This document shows positions 23,400 through 34,709 of a DNA stretch of 64,000 bases, piece by piece (position 1 is the first letter of the stretch; every line of letters begins with the position of its first letter). The notes under the pieces are model-generated. The model had not been told where the DNA came from and made no database searches. It worked only from the letters and a program-made list of their open reading frames with translations. The stretch spans positions 14,590,501 through 14,654,500 of the forward strand of contig CM038908.1 in the NCBI GenBank assembly GCA_021904315.1. Reading direction: 5' to 3'. Source of the stretch: Sphagnum magellanicum (lineage: Eukaryota > Streptophyta > Sphagnopsida > Sphagnales > Sphagnaceae). A program made the translations under genes and the position numbers.

Positions 23400-24802
23400 C
23401 GTAGGCATTGTAGACTTTAAAAGCTTCCATCTTGAACCTACAAGAACACGAACTGAATAGGGTTAAGAAGTAAGATTACATTGTCGAGCGGGACGACCAA
23501 GAAGTTAAGGATCAAGCAATTCCTCAACAATCTTTTCATGCAAGTTTAAGAACCTTCTAGATCTTGATGATGTGTAGTGGCGATGCAATGTTGAAGGGGT
23601 TGGCTCAATAATTGTGGGTTTCAAATCTGTTAAACTATTTGGTGGTGTGAAAAAGACTTACAACACAACCTCAACATCGCCAACTTCAACAATTTGAAAA
23701 TAATTAAAAGAGAACATAAAATCTTCAAAATCCCATTGCATTTAATTAAGCCATTGTTGTTCACCTACAAAGCTTCTGACATGTTTGACAGAAAATTTCA
23801 AAATGAACTTGTAGCTCAAAGAAATCAAAGAGCAAGTGTTTCAATGACAATTTGCATTATGTGACTTGTTTCATGATGGGTGGCACCATTTTGACCGAAT
23901 GGTATAACATGAAACATTTTCACATACCTAATCAATGGTTTAAATGTATTACTTTTTTCAAAGGCACACATTAACGGTTTAAATTAACTATTTTTCAAGA
24001 TATGTGAAACTAACGGTCTGGATGCAATACTACCTTTATGAAATTTAGGTTAAAGACTTTGGTTTCAATTTTTAAAATATATTTTACATGTTTAAATATT
24101 TATTAAATTCATTTGTACAAGTGTTTAATCTATATATATATATATAATACATACACATGTCCCATATATTCATATATTGATTATGTATTATTTAATGAAA
24201 GAATCCATGCATTTAGTTATTTAAAAATTAATTTATTGCTTTAATTATAAATTAATAAATATCAAAGTAGAGTCAAATTCAAAAATCTTTGTAAACATGC
24301 AAGTTGATGGTTTTCAACATAAATTACATCAAAAATACATATAATACAACAAAAGTTGATTTAAATTGGATGATTTCTTCATTATAATGGTCAATTAAAC
24401 ACTTACTTAAAACAAAAAAAAACGTTATAAACACATTTTAATGCTATTGCATCCTCTAATTTTACCATCATCATCTTACATTTTGGGGTTTAACAACCTA
24501 ATATGTAACAATCATGGAAATGCAAACAAAATGTAATATTTTTTTATTACATAAATTTTGAAGTTATAATAGTTACAAACCTTAGTAATCGTTATGCAAA
24601 AAGTGGGTGGCTCTTTAAAGAGAAAATGCACCCTGTGAATCCTTGACCAATTTACGTTCAATTGTCCACATTACATTTCTTTATAAATGAATGCAAAAGG
24701 AATGCATAAAATGATGCAATCAATTTCACAATTTTTATACAAAAAAATGATGCTTCCTTTTATATTCCATATGCAACTATTGTTGATAAGTCATTAGTAT
24801 TT
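23400..24802. other. AT-rich DNA, possible further relic
   Basis: From 23400 to 23900 the sequence is less AT-rich and may be more of the - strand transposon relic, but no frame is readable. A short repeated phrase around AACGGTTTAAAT lies at 23925-24020. Beyond that is featureless AT-rich DNA. Confidence 0.35.
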
Positions 24803-25425
24803 GGGTGAAAGCATGGTAAAGTGTACACTTCAATTACCTTGGAAGTCTACTTATCAAGCTAATAAGAAATAGGACCAAAACCCATCATAAAATTATTATA
24901 CATTTAATATTTTTACTTAATTGATTAAAAAACGATATTTTTTCATCATTATGAATTATTTTAAAATTTTACATTATAAAAGTAGGTTTGTAGACTTTAC
25001 TAAATGTAAGTAACTTTTGAAGCCTACTTTTTATAGTGTAACATTTGTTTCAAATATGTGTCAAATTTATTCTATCAAAGAAAAAGTTAAGTTTATTTAT
25101 TTCTTTTCCTTCCTTTGAATATATAATGATCTTTATGTTATCACTTCACAAAATCTATTTCATCAAATTTTTTAATGAAAAAGTATTTTTGAACACCATA
25201 TTGATTAGTCAAATTCAAAAGTATTTGTTCTTTACTTTTAATATTTCAAAGTTTTTCAAATTTTGTATTCAACTTAATATAAACCTAATGAAAAGCACCA
25301 TGGTTTCAAAATGAAATTTAAATAAAATTTGAATATATTTTCTTGTGTTTTTGTAAAAAAAAATCATGTTTTATTCCATTATAAATCAAGGAAATTTAAT
25401 TATATATTTTACAATGTTTTCACCC
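24803..25425. mobile_element. GGGTGAAA-end MITE, family 2, copy D
   Basis: A 623-bp element with ends GGGTGAAAGCATGGTAAAG and GTTTTCACCC. Read on the - strand, it aligns with copy C along its whole length, including CAATATGGTGTTCAAA and TGTTACACTATA. No clear target duplication was found. Copies C and D therefore form a 623-626-bp inverted pair about 5 kb apart. Confidence 0.8.
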
Positions 25426-26294
25426 ATTCAATTGGACCTTGCATATATTGTTGGTCAATATGCCCAATTCATGGTCAATCTTAATCCCTTGTATTGGGCT
25501 ATTATCAAATGAATTTTTCAATATTTGAAACAAATGTTTTAATACTTGGGGCACTTCTTATCCTACAAGTGGGTAAAAACATGGTTAGGTGGCTCACAAT
25601 TGACATTTTGAAGAGTCCACATCTTACACTAGCTACAATTCTTGTATTTGAAATAATTATTAAACTATAAATCCTATAATTATCCCCTATGGTTTTGGTC
25701 ACAACTATTAATAGACCACCCTACAAATATCCCTAAACATGTGATTGGTCAAGAAATAGGAAAAAATTCAAAAATCTAAATGTGAAATGGAATAACAATT
25801 GTAAAAAATGATGAAAATCACGAGTTAAATTTTAAATATGAAAAAAAATTATATTGGAAAATTTTCAATGCATGTTACAATTAAATTTTTCATTTTATGC
25901 TAGCCTATTTTTTTATTTTAATTTTGATATTACTATGACATTTTTTTTGAATTCACAATTTTCATTTTCTATGTGTGACAAATATAATGTCATCAATTCA
26001 AAAGTCCACAATGAGTCCATTCTTTTTTATGTTTAATAAGATTCTCACTAAAATCTATTGCAACATGGATAATGAAAAAATTGAAAATTTCAATTTTGAT
26101 ATCATGTTAAATTTTAAGTTCATCTATAATCCAAAAAAAATACAATTGTGAGAGTTGAAACAGTCCATCTAATTGTTCTTTCACCCAAGTGCCAAACAAG
26201 AATTTTCTCAAGGTTTGATAGGATAGATGCCAATTGGGTTGAAGACCTCAAGTTTGGTTAATCATCCTTCAAGTACGTCTTCTTACTTGGTGGT
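25426..26294. other. AT-rich intergenic DNA
   Basis: No gene or element ends recognised. Confidence 0.4.
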
Positions 26295-26319
26295 GGGGGG
26301 GGGGGGGGGGGGGGGGGGG
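26295..26319 (+). repeat. 25-base G homopolymer
   Basis: An uninterrupted run of 25 G on the + strand, preceded by GGTGGT. Homopolymers of this length mutate quickly and are often misread, so the exact length may be an assembly estimate. It can form G-quadruplex structures. Confidence 0.9.
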
Positions 26320-26366
26320 AATATCATGGCAAAGTATAAAACAAGCAATAGTTGTTCTATAGAATA

Positions 26367-26370
<4 letters not shown>

Positions 26371-26398
<28 letters not shown>
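26371..26398. repeat. (TA)14 microsatellite
   Basis: A pure TA dinucleotide run of 28 bp, 50 bp after the G run. Confidence 0.95.
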
Positions 26399-26401
<3 letters not shown>

Positions 26402-26776
26402 CTTCAACTACAAAAGAAGCCATGTGGCTTGAATCATTAACTATTCATAGATTTATGATTTCCACAATTCAAAACCCTTATCACTTCATTGTGATAATCA
26501 ATTTTGTATTGCTTTGACTTCAAATCCTTGATTCTAAGATGGCATCAAACATATTGAAATTTGATATTATTTTCTTCTAGAAAAGATGAGAATAAGAATC
26601 TTGAATTTTTTTTATTGTTCAATTGAAAACATGTGAGCTTATGTTCTCACAAAGTCGCTTTCAAAGCCTAACCATGACATATGTTGTCATGCAATTGAAC
26701 TTAGACATTCGATAGACTAATTCTAAATATTTTCATTAAGGGATGGTGTTGAATGATAATTGAACATTCAGATTAA

Positions 26777-26893
26777 GAAAGACATAACTTTAAGAAAATC
26801 TCTCACAAAAAGTTATAACCTTTCATCTTCTAAAAGAAAGACATAACTTTATGAAAATCTCTCACCAAAAGTTAGAGCCTGTCATGTTTTAGA
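26777..26893. repeat. 59-bp tandem repeat, two copies
   Basis: GAAAGACATAACTTTA begins at 26777 and again at 26836, followed in both by GAAAATCTCTCAC and AAAAGTTA. The copies differ by a few bases. Confidence 0.85.
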
Positions 26894-26999
26894 ACTGTTT
26901 CCTTGATTTCTCAATTGGGTGGCAACAAAAAAATATTGTATGTGCATCTCTCTCTCTATCACATCATCCTTATATTTGAATATTTCGAGACATCTTACC

Positions 27000-28090
27000 G
27001 GATATTGTACTAGGGTAACCAGTCTGTCCTGAGGAAGAAACCTTTAGAGTCCAAGTAGAGTGGAAAGCCAACACAACTTTCAGCTACATAATTGAGGAGC
27101 TTTGTCAGTGGACTCCTGCACCTTAAACCATTGACCAGTTGAGGTTGATCTTGGTTTAACTTTGTGCAGAAACTGGAAGGATGCAGTAGGAGACAAGGGT
27201 GCATCACCTCTTAGGGAGCCACAAATTACACGTGCATTAAACTCTGATCATCTCCACGTCCAGAATTGACAAGATACGCAACTTTAAACTTTCAGACAAT
27301 CTGCTAGTCTAGAACAAGCGCAGTTTTGAATCGGGGTCATGAAGGAAATCGCATGTGAATGCGTATATCCCTTTCTACTCTTGCGATCTCTTTCTTTTGT
27401 CGAGGAGGAGCTCAGTTCTCATTACCCACGAAGTTACGAACGCCATAAGGCTCCTCGTCACAGAGATAGCCGACCTCGTGGACAGGATCTGGTCAATTAC
27501 ACATCTGAAAGATCCCTGAACGAAAAAATCATACTCAACAAATCGAAAGTGGATTGCCCAGGCTACTAGTCTACCAGATCGAAATTTTAGACAATATTAT
27601 ATATAGGATTGAGTCTAGGCTCCGGGAGGCTGCATAGCTGAAGTTCGATTTCTTCCTCGTGCCCGCGTGTGCTTCCCATGTGCTTGTGAATCGTATCACA
27701 GGGCTTAAATGTCTGACTCTTTTGATCTGGATATTGAAGCAAAGACTTGAAATTGCATCGAGATCACTAGATACGGCATACCGACGCGCTTTAGAATATT
27801 AAACAATGAATTACAATCCAACTGCCGGGAGCCGGCAGCTCGAAATTGATTGATTTGGAACGCGATTGGACAATGAGGTCGTTGCAAATTAGTGATCAGG
27901 TTGAAACACAAGGGATCTCCAGCTGTCAGAAAAAAAAGGCTTGAGGATGTAGGGCCGCAGACGATCGAGGTACTCCACAAGCTTGTCACATGTATCATCA
28001 TGATTTTCTCAAAACACCTGAGTCCGTAACATATTACGTTTCAGTCACTGAGCTTCTGAGCCTCTTTCAATACTTCCTTCTTGTTTTTTA
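27000..28090. other. GC-richer patch, possible gene remnant or non-coding transcript
   Basis: Base composition here is like that of the NAC/germin island and unlike its AT-rich surroundings. Open frames at 27010-27207 (-) and 27339-27569 (+) have no recognisable domain. I see no firm gene, but the composition and the TATA-like string at 27598 make a transcript plausible. Confidence 0.35.
27598..27605 (+). promoter_or_regulatory. Candidate TATA box
   Basis: TATATATA followed by GG in GC-richer context, the arrangement seen before the NAC gene. It could drive a + transcript reaching the exon-like frame at 28094. Chance occurrence is possible in this AT-rich genome. Confidence 0.2.
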
Positions 28091-28093
28091 CAG

Positions 28094-28258
28094 TGTGAAA
28101 GGTGGAGCAAGCTGCAGAAGCCTGTTTACCTAACATTCCACTCCACCATGTGCTACATGATCCCGAACAAGTTTGACTCGTACAAGAGAAGCCCGGCCCC
28201 AAATGGATGCTTTCCAGAGCGGGCATCTCAAAAGTCCCATTTGGAACCCTTCTGCTAA
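28094..28258 (+). CDS. Exon-like terminal coding segment, unknown family
   Basis: A 55-codon segment (54 residues plus TAA) directly follows a strong acceptor, TTGTTTTTTACAG. It reads CERWSKLQKPVYLTFHSTM, then YMIPNKFDSYKRSPAPNGCF and PERASQKSHLEPFC. Residue composition is protein-like. No upstream exon with matching phase was identified, and its last 20 bases overlap the first unit of a 213-bp tandem repeat. It could be the last exon of a real gene, an exon remnant, or chance. No family is recognised. Confidence 0.3.
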   Translation, partial: CERWSKLQKPVYLTFHSTMCYMIPNKFDSYKRSPAPNGCFPERASQKSHLEPFC

Positions 28259-29040
28259 AGAACCAAGTAAAGACCTGCCAAGAAAATTCTATTGAATTAG
28301 GGGAGGGCAGGTTCTAAATCCAAATTCTACCCCAGCAAGAAGGGGTAGGGGCTGAAGAAGGGGGTTGCGTTTGGTGGCAACTGAGTGATCCTGCTTTCGG
28401 TAATGCCCTCATCCTCACACAAGCCCTTCTTCTTCTGGTCATGCCCTCGTCCTAGTGCCTTACCCTACTTTAAATTTTTCTTCAAGGGTCCATCTTTTTT
28501 TTCCAAAGAGAGGAAACTTACAATCTTTTACAGACTGTAGTTTACTACAAAATTGTAAGAGACCAATGGCGAAATGCACAGAAAGTGTGAACTCATAATA
28601 AGATGCTAGTGAGGAAGCTAAGTCAAGCTGGTGTCCAGAAGGCGGAAGGGACCACCCATTTGGAACCTTTACCCCTATGTGCTTTCCTGCCTCTTTTGAA
28701 AAAGAGTTTAATGTTTGAACCTGTAGTCCTACACCAATGGGATCTCATGAAGTTGTAAGAAATTAATGGTGAATTGCACAACAGGATCCAGCTCATAATA
28801 AGATGCTCGTGAGGCCAATAGGACAAGTTGGCCATTGAGAAAGGACAAGCTGAAGGCATTCAGGGACCCATTCGGAGCCCTTCTCTGACATAAAGAACCA
28901 CTAACTTTTTCTTTTGGCTACTTCTTTTCAAAAAGGAGTTATCGTAAAATTTGTTCAATACCAACGCCAGACTGTTCAAGATCTTGTGAAGCTGTAAAAG
29001 ACCAATACTGAATTACATGTCCGACGGAGCAACCTCATAA
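28236..29040. repeat. ~213-bp tandem repeat, three units, one with an insertion
   Basis: Units begin with CCCATTTGGAACCCTT-like text at 28236, 28654 and 28867. Later shared phrases include TGTAAGAGACCAATGGCGAA and CTCATAATAAGATGCT. Units 2 and 3 are 213 bp apart. Unit 1 is about 200 bp longer because of extra sequence around 28300-28490 rich in GGGG and CCCTCATCCT motifs, possibly a small insertion. Confidence 0.7.
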
Positions 29041-30830
29041 GACGAAACACAAATCTTTGTGCTTCTTTATGGAACGTGGAGTGAACCTTGCTCCAATCTG
29101 TGACATCAGTAAGGCTTGGTTATTGGATGAACCAAGAGACAGGTGACTAATCTTTCGCAGGAATAAGTAAAGCAACAAACAAAAAAATATAGCATATAGA
29201 CAACAAGCATATAGATAAGGACCTGGTCTCAAGAGGTTTGGCTACCAAAATGACAACTTTAAATATATGTAGTTGGACACATAACCCGAATAGGTATTGG
29301 ACGTTGGACTTCTTGGTGGTCCAATGAAATGGAATATTACATAATAAGTAAAAAAAATTCTATAGCAGGTATATAATGTATAGGGAAAGTTGTTTTGTAT
29401 AATAGCAAATAGATAACCACCTAATTTGCAAATGTTGATGTGTTTTTCTCTAAAATTTCATGTTGATATGTCCATATCATTGTTTTATTTTTTAGCTCAT
29501 CCATATAATGATAAAACTTCCCATGGTGTAATTTATCCTAAATCCACCAATTGCATCAAAGAAAATATAAGTATTATCACTTGCGCCTTTAACAACTAAT
29601 GCAATCGCTTTCTAAAATTGACTTCACTGGAAAGAAAACGTTCCACACCTTCTTCCTCAAAATGCCCCCGCTCTTTCTCCTCATTTAAACGAATCGTACC
29701 AAATTTTGTTACAATGTAGATTTCAATATTAAAAGCCAAGTTCCTAGATGATAAAATGTGTTCCAAATCTCGCATCTCCTGATGGCAGTGTTTTCCTTTT
29801 GGCAATCTTTTGTTACAACTGAAGTGGTGATGATCCACAGGAAGAGTTTAATCACATTTTGCTACCAGCTAAATATGAAAGTAAAATTTTAAAAACATCG
29901 TTCTTTGTTTTTGGCTACTTACTTGAACAATGTATGAAAATTTGATGATTTTTCTTAAAATTTGGTTGAATTCTAGTTATTGAAAATCTCAAAAAGCACA
30001 TAATTTTGGCACTTTTAATTTTTAATACAACATTTTGGCTATATATGACCAACCAAAAAAAAAAGGTTGCCTAGTGGTAGCAATTATATGTCTTTATCTT
30101 GTTTTTTAAAATTCTGAACTATATTGCTTGTTTACTTTTGTGATAAATGTAATATTTCCAAGATTGTCTCTTTCACATATCTAAAATCCCATTTTAAAGT
30201 ATGTCTTATGAAATTAAATCAAGCCCATATGTTACATAATTACAAGAGGTTATGTGAGAGTATGTTTCTTCTATTAATTTCCAACTATTGTGCAACTTGC
30301 TTTATTCATTATAACTTGCACTACATTTGTTAGGCCTACTATGTTAAGAAATTTTCAATTTTCTTTGAACCACTTGAATCTATGGCTTTTCAAAATAAAC
30401 ACCCTTTTGGAGAAACTAAGCAGTTTATTAAGGCTCTCTTAGAGGCAATTGACCGTCCATCAAATGTATTATGTAATGGTACATGGAGTCTCTAGCCAAG
30501 TTGGCTTCAAAACCTTCAATTTGTGGACAAGATCATTTTTTCCCTTGCTTTAGTATGATTTTTTTCTGATCCAAGTGGGACATAAGAAGCCCATAAATCA
30601 CATTATCAAATTGCAACCATGTTTTGAAAATAATAAAGTTATCTGTATAAGGGCCAAGTGACCTGATGTCAAATGTTCAAGCATCACAATGCATGAAAAC
30701 ATTTTTTATAGCAAAGGAAACCCTTATTTTTCCACCTGAAACAGTGTGAAAGGAATTTCACCCCGTGTATCTTGGCATTGCTGATGGGATTTTTGAAGAA
30801 GCAAGGTCTCTTTACAAGCTACAATCTCCA
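29041..30830. other. AT-rich intergenic DNA
   Basis: No gene supported. A 240-base frame at 29596-29838 (-) and one at 30124-30333 (+) have no motif. No element ends seen. Confidence 0.4.
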
Positions 30831-31490
30831 GCAAGTGTGGTAATAGGTTCCTTTGCATTTTATTCTTGTGCTGCGATGTCCTTGTGTTTCCAGCAAGGGT
30901 TTGGCAAAGTCTTTTTGCAACCTATGAACTTTCGTGTGTAGCTCAAGCTCTGATATTTTCAAGGCTGATTTCTTGAAAGTTCACAAAAATTTTGGAAAGG
31001 TTTGTGTAGCAAGCTTTGATTTCTTCAAGGTTCACCAAATGTGTGTGATATTTCAAGAGTAGATCAAGCCCCAATCTTTGCAAGGTTCATGAAATTTCTA
31101 GCAATTTCTAGCTTCTAAGTGTGTGCGTTCTCCAAGGTTTGAAATTTTGTGTGTAGCTCAAGCTTCAATTTTTTCAAGGCCAATTTCATCAAGGTTCTTG
31201 TAATTTCCAACGTATGTGTATGTGTGTTCTCCAATGTCTTCAGATTTCAAGCAACTTCTAGGTCTTCAATGCGAGTGTGTATGTGTGTGTTTGATTTGCA
31301 GCCAGGTCCAGGTTTTGTGTGTTACTTTTGTGCACATTTTTTGTTTTTGCGTTTCTACTATTCCACAATTCTACTCTTTGCTATTTCCAGATTTTGGAGC
31401 TCCTTTGCTTTTGTACATTACTTCAAAGTTTTGCAATTCTTTGCAATTTCTAGATTTGAAAGCAAGGCTTTGCTCATGTGTTTCTAAGCG
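30831..31490. repeat. Degenerate TTCAAGGTT-rich region
   Basis: Loose repeats of TTTCAAGGTTC, GTGTGTAGCTCAAGC and ATTTCTAGC occur every 60-90 bp, with TG-rich stretches. Unit boundaries are too degraded to define a period. It might be the leader or LTR part of an old retroelement, but I see no LTR pair. Confidence 0.4.
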
Positions 31491-31505
31491 AAGCAAGAGT
31501 TCTGT

Positions 31506-31749
31506 GTGTTTCAACTTTCTAGTGGAAGTGAGCTTCTAGTGAAAACGAAAGCTTTAGTGCTTCTCTCTGAGGAGAAGCTTGTGGAGAGTGGCTCTAACCT
31601 GGGCACCAACCAAGTTGATGCCATGGGTTTTGTTTTGGGGTTTCATCCCTTGTTTGGGATGTTCATCCTTGAGTTGAGAGACTATAAGGATGACCACAAA
31701 GAAGCCATGAGACAAAGAAAAACAAGGCATAAAGGCCGACCCAAACAAG
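31506..31749 (+). pseudogene. Coding-like segment ending at a donor site
   Basis: The + frame ends in a basic tail (KEAMRQRKTRHKGRPKQ) immediately before AAG|GTAGAA, a fair splice donor. Upstream it reads GFVLGFHPLFGMFILELRD. The KGRPK tail resembles an AT-hook, but one motif is weak evidence. No partner exon joins in phase: the exon-like frame at 32171 is in a different phase. Treat it as a possible relic. Confidence 0.22.
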
Positions 31750-32170
31750 GTAGAATAATAAGGATAACTTTAATGTGTTCTTGCAATTTTGAAAGGGATT
31801 CCAGAAGTGCTTTCCTTGGTGGATCTGACATTTCACCACTTGGCAACAAATGAATAGGGATCCCAAACTTACAAAGGTCTTTTTGTTTTTGGTTAAAATG
31901 GCCCAAACTCACCATATGTGGAGGGAAAAAAGGTTGAAATGGCTAGATTTAGACCATTGCTTGTAGCATGTCACCACAGGTTCCAAAACAAATCTACTTT
32001 CCTTTATGACCTATCTGCCTTTCGTCACAAATTTGAAAAAAAAGACCCTGGATCCCACAGCCAAAGAACTTTTTTTGCAACGTACTTATCAAAAAAATTT
32101 AAAATATTATTTCCTACTTAACAAGGCAACTTAAAAGTTGGTTAAAATAGATATTCTTTTTTTTTTCCAG

Positions 32171-32335
32171 TTCACATGTTCCCATTATCCTTTCCCGGTT
32201 TCCCTTTCTTGGGATAATTTGGACATTGTGCACTCCTCACTGATGCAAGACACCCGACCTGGCATGCTAAAAGAAACTTCAATACAACCTGATCCTGGAA
32301 AACGTTCCTTCACCCTAGTTACAACAGATGTATAA
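32171..32335 (+). pseudogene. Exon-like terminal segment after a strong acceptor
   Basis: A T-rich tract ending in TTTTTTCCAG precedes a 54-codon open segment reading FTCSHYPFPVSLSWDNLDIV and later PGMLKETSIQPDPGKRSF, closed by TAA. It looks like a last exon, but no upstream exon was found and no family is recognised. Confidence 0.25.
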
Positions 32336-32359
32336 TTTCCATTAACAATGTTATAAGAT

Positions 32360-32860
32360 ACTTTATAAATAAATAAAAAAGCAGAAAATCAAATATAACA
32401 TAGAACAAGAAAATAAAAGTTCAGAAAGAACAGAACACAAAAATAGAGCATAGAATAAAAAACACAGAAATTAAATAGAGGAGAAACACAGAAAGTAGAA
32501 ACAGAGAACAAAGGGGAAAAAAACACAAACCAGAAACAGTAAATAAATACCAGAAAAAAGATAAAACAAAACAGAGAAAAGAGGAAAAAAATAAAACTGA
32601 CAAACCAAAATTCATCCTTTTTTAAATACGAAGAAGAAGAAAAATATCTTGATATAACTCTAGAAAAATGCAAAAAAAGAAAAGCTATATGCTGAAACAG
32701 GAAGGGAAAAAATATAGAAAACGAAACAGAAAAAAGTTTTCAGAAAACAGTTTAAAAAGGAGTAAAAAGGAAACTTGAACGAACCCTAGAACAATACAAA
32801 GGAAATAAGTTATGAGTTAAGGTAACAGAAAGAACAAAACGAAAGATTGAAACAGAAAAA
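32360..32860 (+). repeat. Purine-rich strand-asymmetric tract
   Basis: About 500 bp on the + strand is dominated by A and G with few T, in repeated AGAAACAGAAA and ACAGAGAAAA phrases. The complementary - strand frames (Phe/Leu/Ser/Cys-rich) are by-products of this composition. Confidence 0.75.
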
Positions 32861-32968
32861 GAAATAAATAAATACGGTGACAGTAGTAGAATCGAATCGT
32901 TGAAAACTTTAAAGTAAATTGCTCCAAATATGATTGTGGATAGCAGATAATAATACACCTGTTGTGAG

Positions 32969-33250
32969 CAGTGTTTTTTATTTTGGCGAATTTTCGCAAC
33001 CTGGCGACAAAAAAAAAAGGCTGGCGAATATAACAAAGGGATTTTTGAGATTTAAAAAAAGAACTCGCCATATCTTGACCAAAAAACTTAGAAGTCGTCA
33101 GATTTAGACAGTGTGTTTCTGTAGGCAGCCAAAACTAGGCAGATTCCAACAAAGATCTACTAGTCCACCACGACAGTCGCCATTTCCTGTTAATTAATGC
33201 TGAGGATCCTAGCCAGTGCACCTACTTGAGGAATTTGAAAAAAAACACTG
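32969..33250. mobile_element. hAT-type MITE, GGCGA family, copy 3
   Basis: A 282-bp element with ends CAGTGTTTTTTATTTT and (complement) CAGTGTTTTTTTTCAAATT, and a perfect 8-bp duplication GTTGTGAG at 32961-32968 and 33251-33258. It carries the family's TGGCGA and TCGCCA motifs and GGCAGATT. The perfect duplication suggests a fairly recent insertion. Confidence 0.9.
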
Positions 33251-33258
33251 GTTGTGAG

Positions 33259-33894
33259 TAGTGACCTCTGTAGTAATAGTTTATACCTTTGTCCTGCACA
33301 AGAAGAAACAAATATCAATACTAAATTAAAGTAAGTTGCAAAACAAAACTGGGAAAAAAATTGTTGAGGTTCAAACAAATTACAAACATAATAAACTTCA
33401 AGTTTCAACTATAACTTTTCAAAAATGACCAACAAAAGTTACATGGAAATAGAGGAGATAAATAAACTTAGGATGATGAACATTACAAGAGCATCCACTC
33501 TAGTAGAACTTTTCTAGCATGAGACCACATCTAATAAAGCTTCACCTTTCTGAACACTAAAATGTCATTGCACTCAAGAACCTATGAGCACCACTCAAAG
33601 CTTTAAAACTATAGCATTCAAAATTTTATAATTATAGAATGATCAAATGAAGCATGAGGCACTGCCTTTCAAATTTAAAGAAATGTTTCATTACTAGGTA
33701 CTTGGTTTTGCCCATCGGTCAACGTGAACTAGCAACCACCGATGCATTAATTGGATGTTTTATCCACTGGATGGGCTGTGTTTTTTCATTCAACATCAGA
33801 TGGGGATCATCATAGTCCATTTTTTTTCATTGCTAACCACTATACTTTCTTTTTTTGGGGGTTTGTTCTTGGCTATTTTTTGTTGGACTTGATT
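33259..33894. other. Intergenic DNA with no gene seen
   Basis: No coding frame with support; AT-rich. Confidence 0.4.
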
Positions 33895-34480
33895 TCACAC
33901 ATAGCTACCCTACTCACCTTCCTACCCTCATAAATATTGTATTAACCTTGATACCTTACTAATTATCCCCTACTGACATAGCTACCTTAATAACTAGTTA
34001 TCATAATAATTAATTATCCTACTAACCTAACTACTATATTAATTACCTACCTTAGTAACCTAACTACCCTATTAACTACATACCTTACTAATTTAACTTC
34101 CTTACTAACCTAACCATTGTACTAACTACCTATCCTACTAACTACCTACCCTACTAACCTAGCTAATTACTATTTACCAATCCTATATACACAACCACCC
34201 TATTGACATAAGTATTTTATAAACCTAGTCACCTTGATAAGGTAACTTGTTTCTTACGTATTAACTTTCCTAGCTACTTAGCTACCTTGCTAGTGTAACT
34301 TTCTTCCTACCTACTAACTTGCCTACTAACCTAATTACCAACCTATATACCTACTTACGTACCTATGCACCCACCTTCCTACCTACCACTATGTTCACCT
34401 ACCTACCTATGTTTTTTACATAACCAAATACTTAACTAATGACCTATTCACTTTTCCCACCCCTCCAACCCCCAATCCTA
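33895..34480. repeat. Degenerate (CTAC)n/(CTAA)n array
   Basis: CCTACC, CTACTAAC, ACCTAACTA and similar 4-bp based text repeats for almost 600 bp on the + strand with many substitutions, ending about 34480. It is an old, expanded tetranucleotide array. Confidence 0.8.
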
Positions 34481-34709
34481 CCTATCAATTTATTAAGGTT
34501 CGCTTTAATTCATGGATGATGAACATAGGTTCCCATATAGTTATTACAAACAATTTATAATGGAAACAATGTCATAATTGCAGCCATTTTCATTTAGTTA
34601 ATGCATATTTTACTAAATTTTGTATACCTAATTTATTTATGGAATGGACATTATAATACATCTTTTCATGTAATTATTATAAATATGTACTATTGGATTA
34701 TGGTTTAGC

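Noticed and set aside
27339..27569. 76-codon + frame with Arg/Ser-rich text
   Set aside because: It lies upstream of the candidate TATA box, has no motif and no splice partners; kept only as part of the GC-richer patch.
31506..32335. Joining the two exon-like segments at 31506-31749 and 32171-32335 into one gene
   Set aside because: The donor leaves one base, while the second segment needs phase 0. The in-phase alternative stops after about 15 codons.
32389..33071. Phe/Ser/Leu-rich - strand frames resembling membrane proteins
   Set aside because: They mirror the purine-rich tract, and the hydrophobicity comes from TTT/TTC runs.
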